Made by a program: the position numbers and the translations under genes. Positions 53,254-53,481 of a DNA stretch of 53,481 nt are shown here, one piece after another. Source of the DNA: Leptotrichia sp. oral taxon 879 str. F0557 (GTDB lineage Bacteria; Fusobacteriota; Fusobacteriia; Fusobacteriales; Leptotrichiaceae); NCBI RefSeq assembly GCF_000469385.1, contig NZ_KI271291.1:119810-173290 (forward strand). Direction: 5' to 3'. The notes beneath the pieces are model-generated. The model saw only the letters and a program-made list of their open reading frames with translations. It did no database searches and was not told the origin of the DNA. Each line of letters starts with the position of its first letter. The stretch's first letter is position 1.

Positions 53254-53449
53254 ATAAAAGAATTAAAAAGTTGTAAAAATAAAGCATTCATTTGTATGGA
53301 GCAACAGACTTTTAGGAAATAACTCTATAAAGGCAATAGTTAACAGAGGAATAAAAGTTACAGGATTAGTATAAAATTATAAAAAACGGTGTATTGTCAA
53401 GTCAAGTGCAACAGAAAGTAAAAATAATATAAAGTTAAAGTTTTTTTAA
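53254..53449 (+). other. Downstream region with a short coding-like stretch
   Basis: No gene is certain. A frame without a start reads IKHSFVWSNRLLGNNSIKAI and VNRGIKVTGLV to TAA at about 53373; it may be a gene remnant. The rest is AT-rich. Confidence 0.25.
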
Positions 53450-53475
53450 GGGCAGAGATTTTTCTGCTCTTTAAT
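53450..53475 (+). terminator. Terminator near the window end
   Basis: GGGCAGA (53450-53456) pairs with TCTGCTC (53463-53469, one G-T pair), followed by TTTAATTTTT. Confidence 0.7.
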
Positions 53476-53481
53476 TTTTAT

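Noticed and set aside
52821-53291. 156-codon minus-strand open frame over rsmG
   Set aside because: It is a shadow of rsmG without a ribosome-binding site or recognisable domain.

Overview
ORGANISM. The window is very AT-rich and almost all genes lie on the + strand. Gene content (a clostridial/fusobacterial-style eut operon with an EutV/EutW antitermination pair, anaerobic CbiK/CbiM-type cobalamin synthesis, a standalone mnmG-rsmG pair and a one-piece tmRNA) and the signal peptides suggest an anaerobic host-associated member of the Fusobacteriota, probably Leptotrichia or a close relative. This assignment is inference from gene content and composition, not a database match. REGION 1 (1-17192): one long ethanolamine-utilisation (eut) locus. 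The order is eutM' (cut by the window edge), eutS, eutP, a long EutK-like shell protein, eutM, eutE, eutT, eutD (PduL type), an uncharacterised eut protein, eutN, a short EutQ-N-like protein, eutG, eutV, eutW, eutA, eutB, eutC, eutL, eutH, a secreted HAD phosphatase and the eutQ cupin, ending in a clear terminator. Together these encode a bacterial microcompartment. EutBC splits ethanolamine with adenosylcobalamin, EutA and EutT keep the cofactor active, EutE, EutG and EutD process acetaldehyde to acetyl-CoA, ethanol and acetyl-phosphate, and EutV/EutW sense ethanolamine. REGION 2 (17193-25091): a nicotinate phosphoribosyltransferase, the cobalt chelatase cbiK, then a cobalamin riboswitch in front of a five-gene nickel/peptide-type ABC importer. 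REGION 3 (25092-27900): a small accessory patch with a RelB/YoeB-like toxin-antitoxin pair, an orphan gene, two coding remnants, and a minus-strand SRPBCC-MarR pair with a consensus promoter. REGION 4 (27901-42024): a second cobalamin riboswitch drives cbiM-N-Q-O (cobalt ECF importer) and cbiA, followed by cbiC, cbiD, cbiL and cbiF. The last genes are separated by insertions: an AAA_14/DUF4143 ATPase preceded by three evenly spaced palindromic boxes, a frameshifted gene, a membrane protein, an AAA-ATPase/PD-(D/E)XK protein, a decayed gene, and an HxlR/PPOX pair. REGION 5 (42024-45900): a family of small secreted proteins of unknown function, including one pseudogene with an internal deletion. 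REGION 6 (45900-53481): housekeeping. It holds tRNA-Gln, gapA, a bicupin gene, a methyltransferase, a COG2426 membrane protein, tmRNA (tag probably GNDNYALAA), mnmG and rsmG. HOW IT FITS TOGETHER. The eut enzymes need adenosylcobalamin; the adjacent genes import cobalt (and perhaps a second metal), insert it into the corrin precursor and carry out part of corrin synthesis, with two B12 riboswitches providing feedback. No cbiB, cbiE, cbiT, cbiG, cbiH, cbiJ, cbiP or nucleotide-loop genes are seen here, so the pathway must be completed elsewhere or be incomplete.
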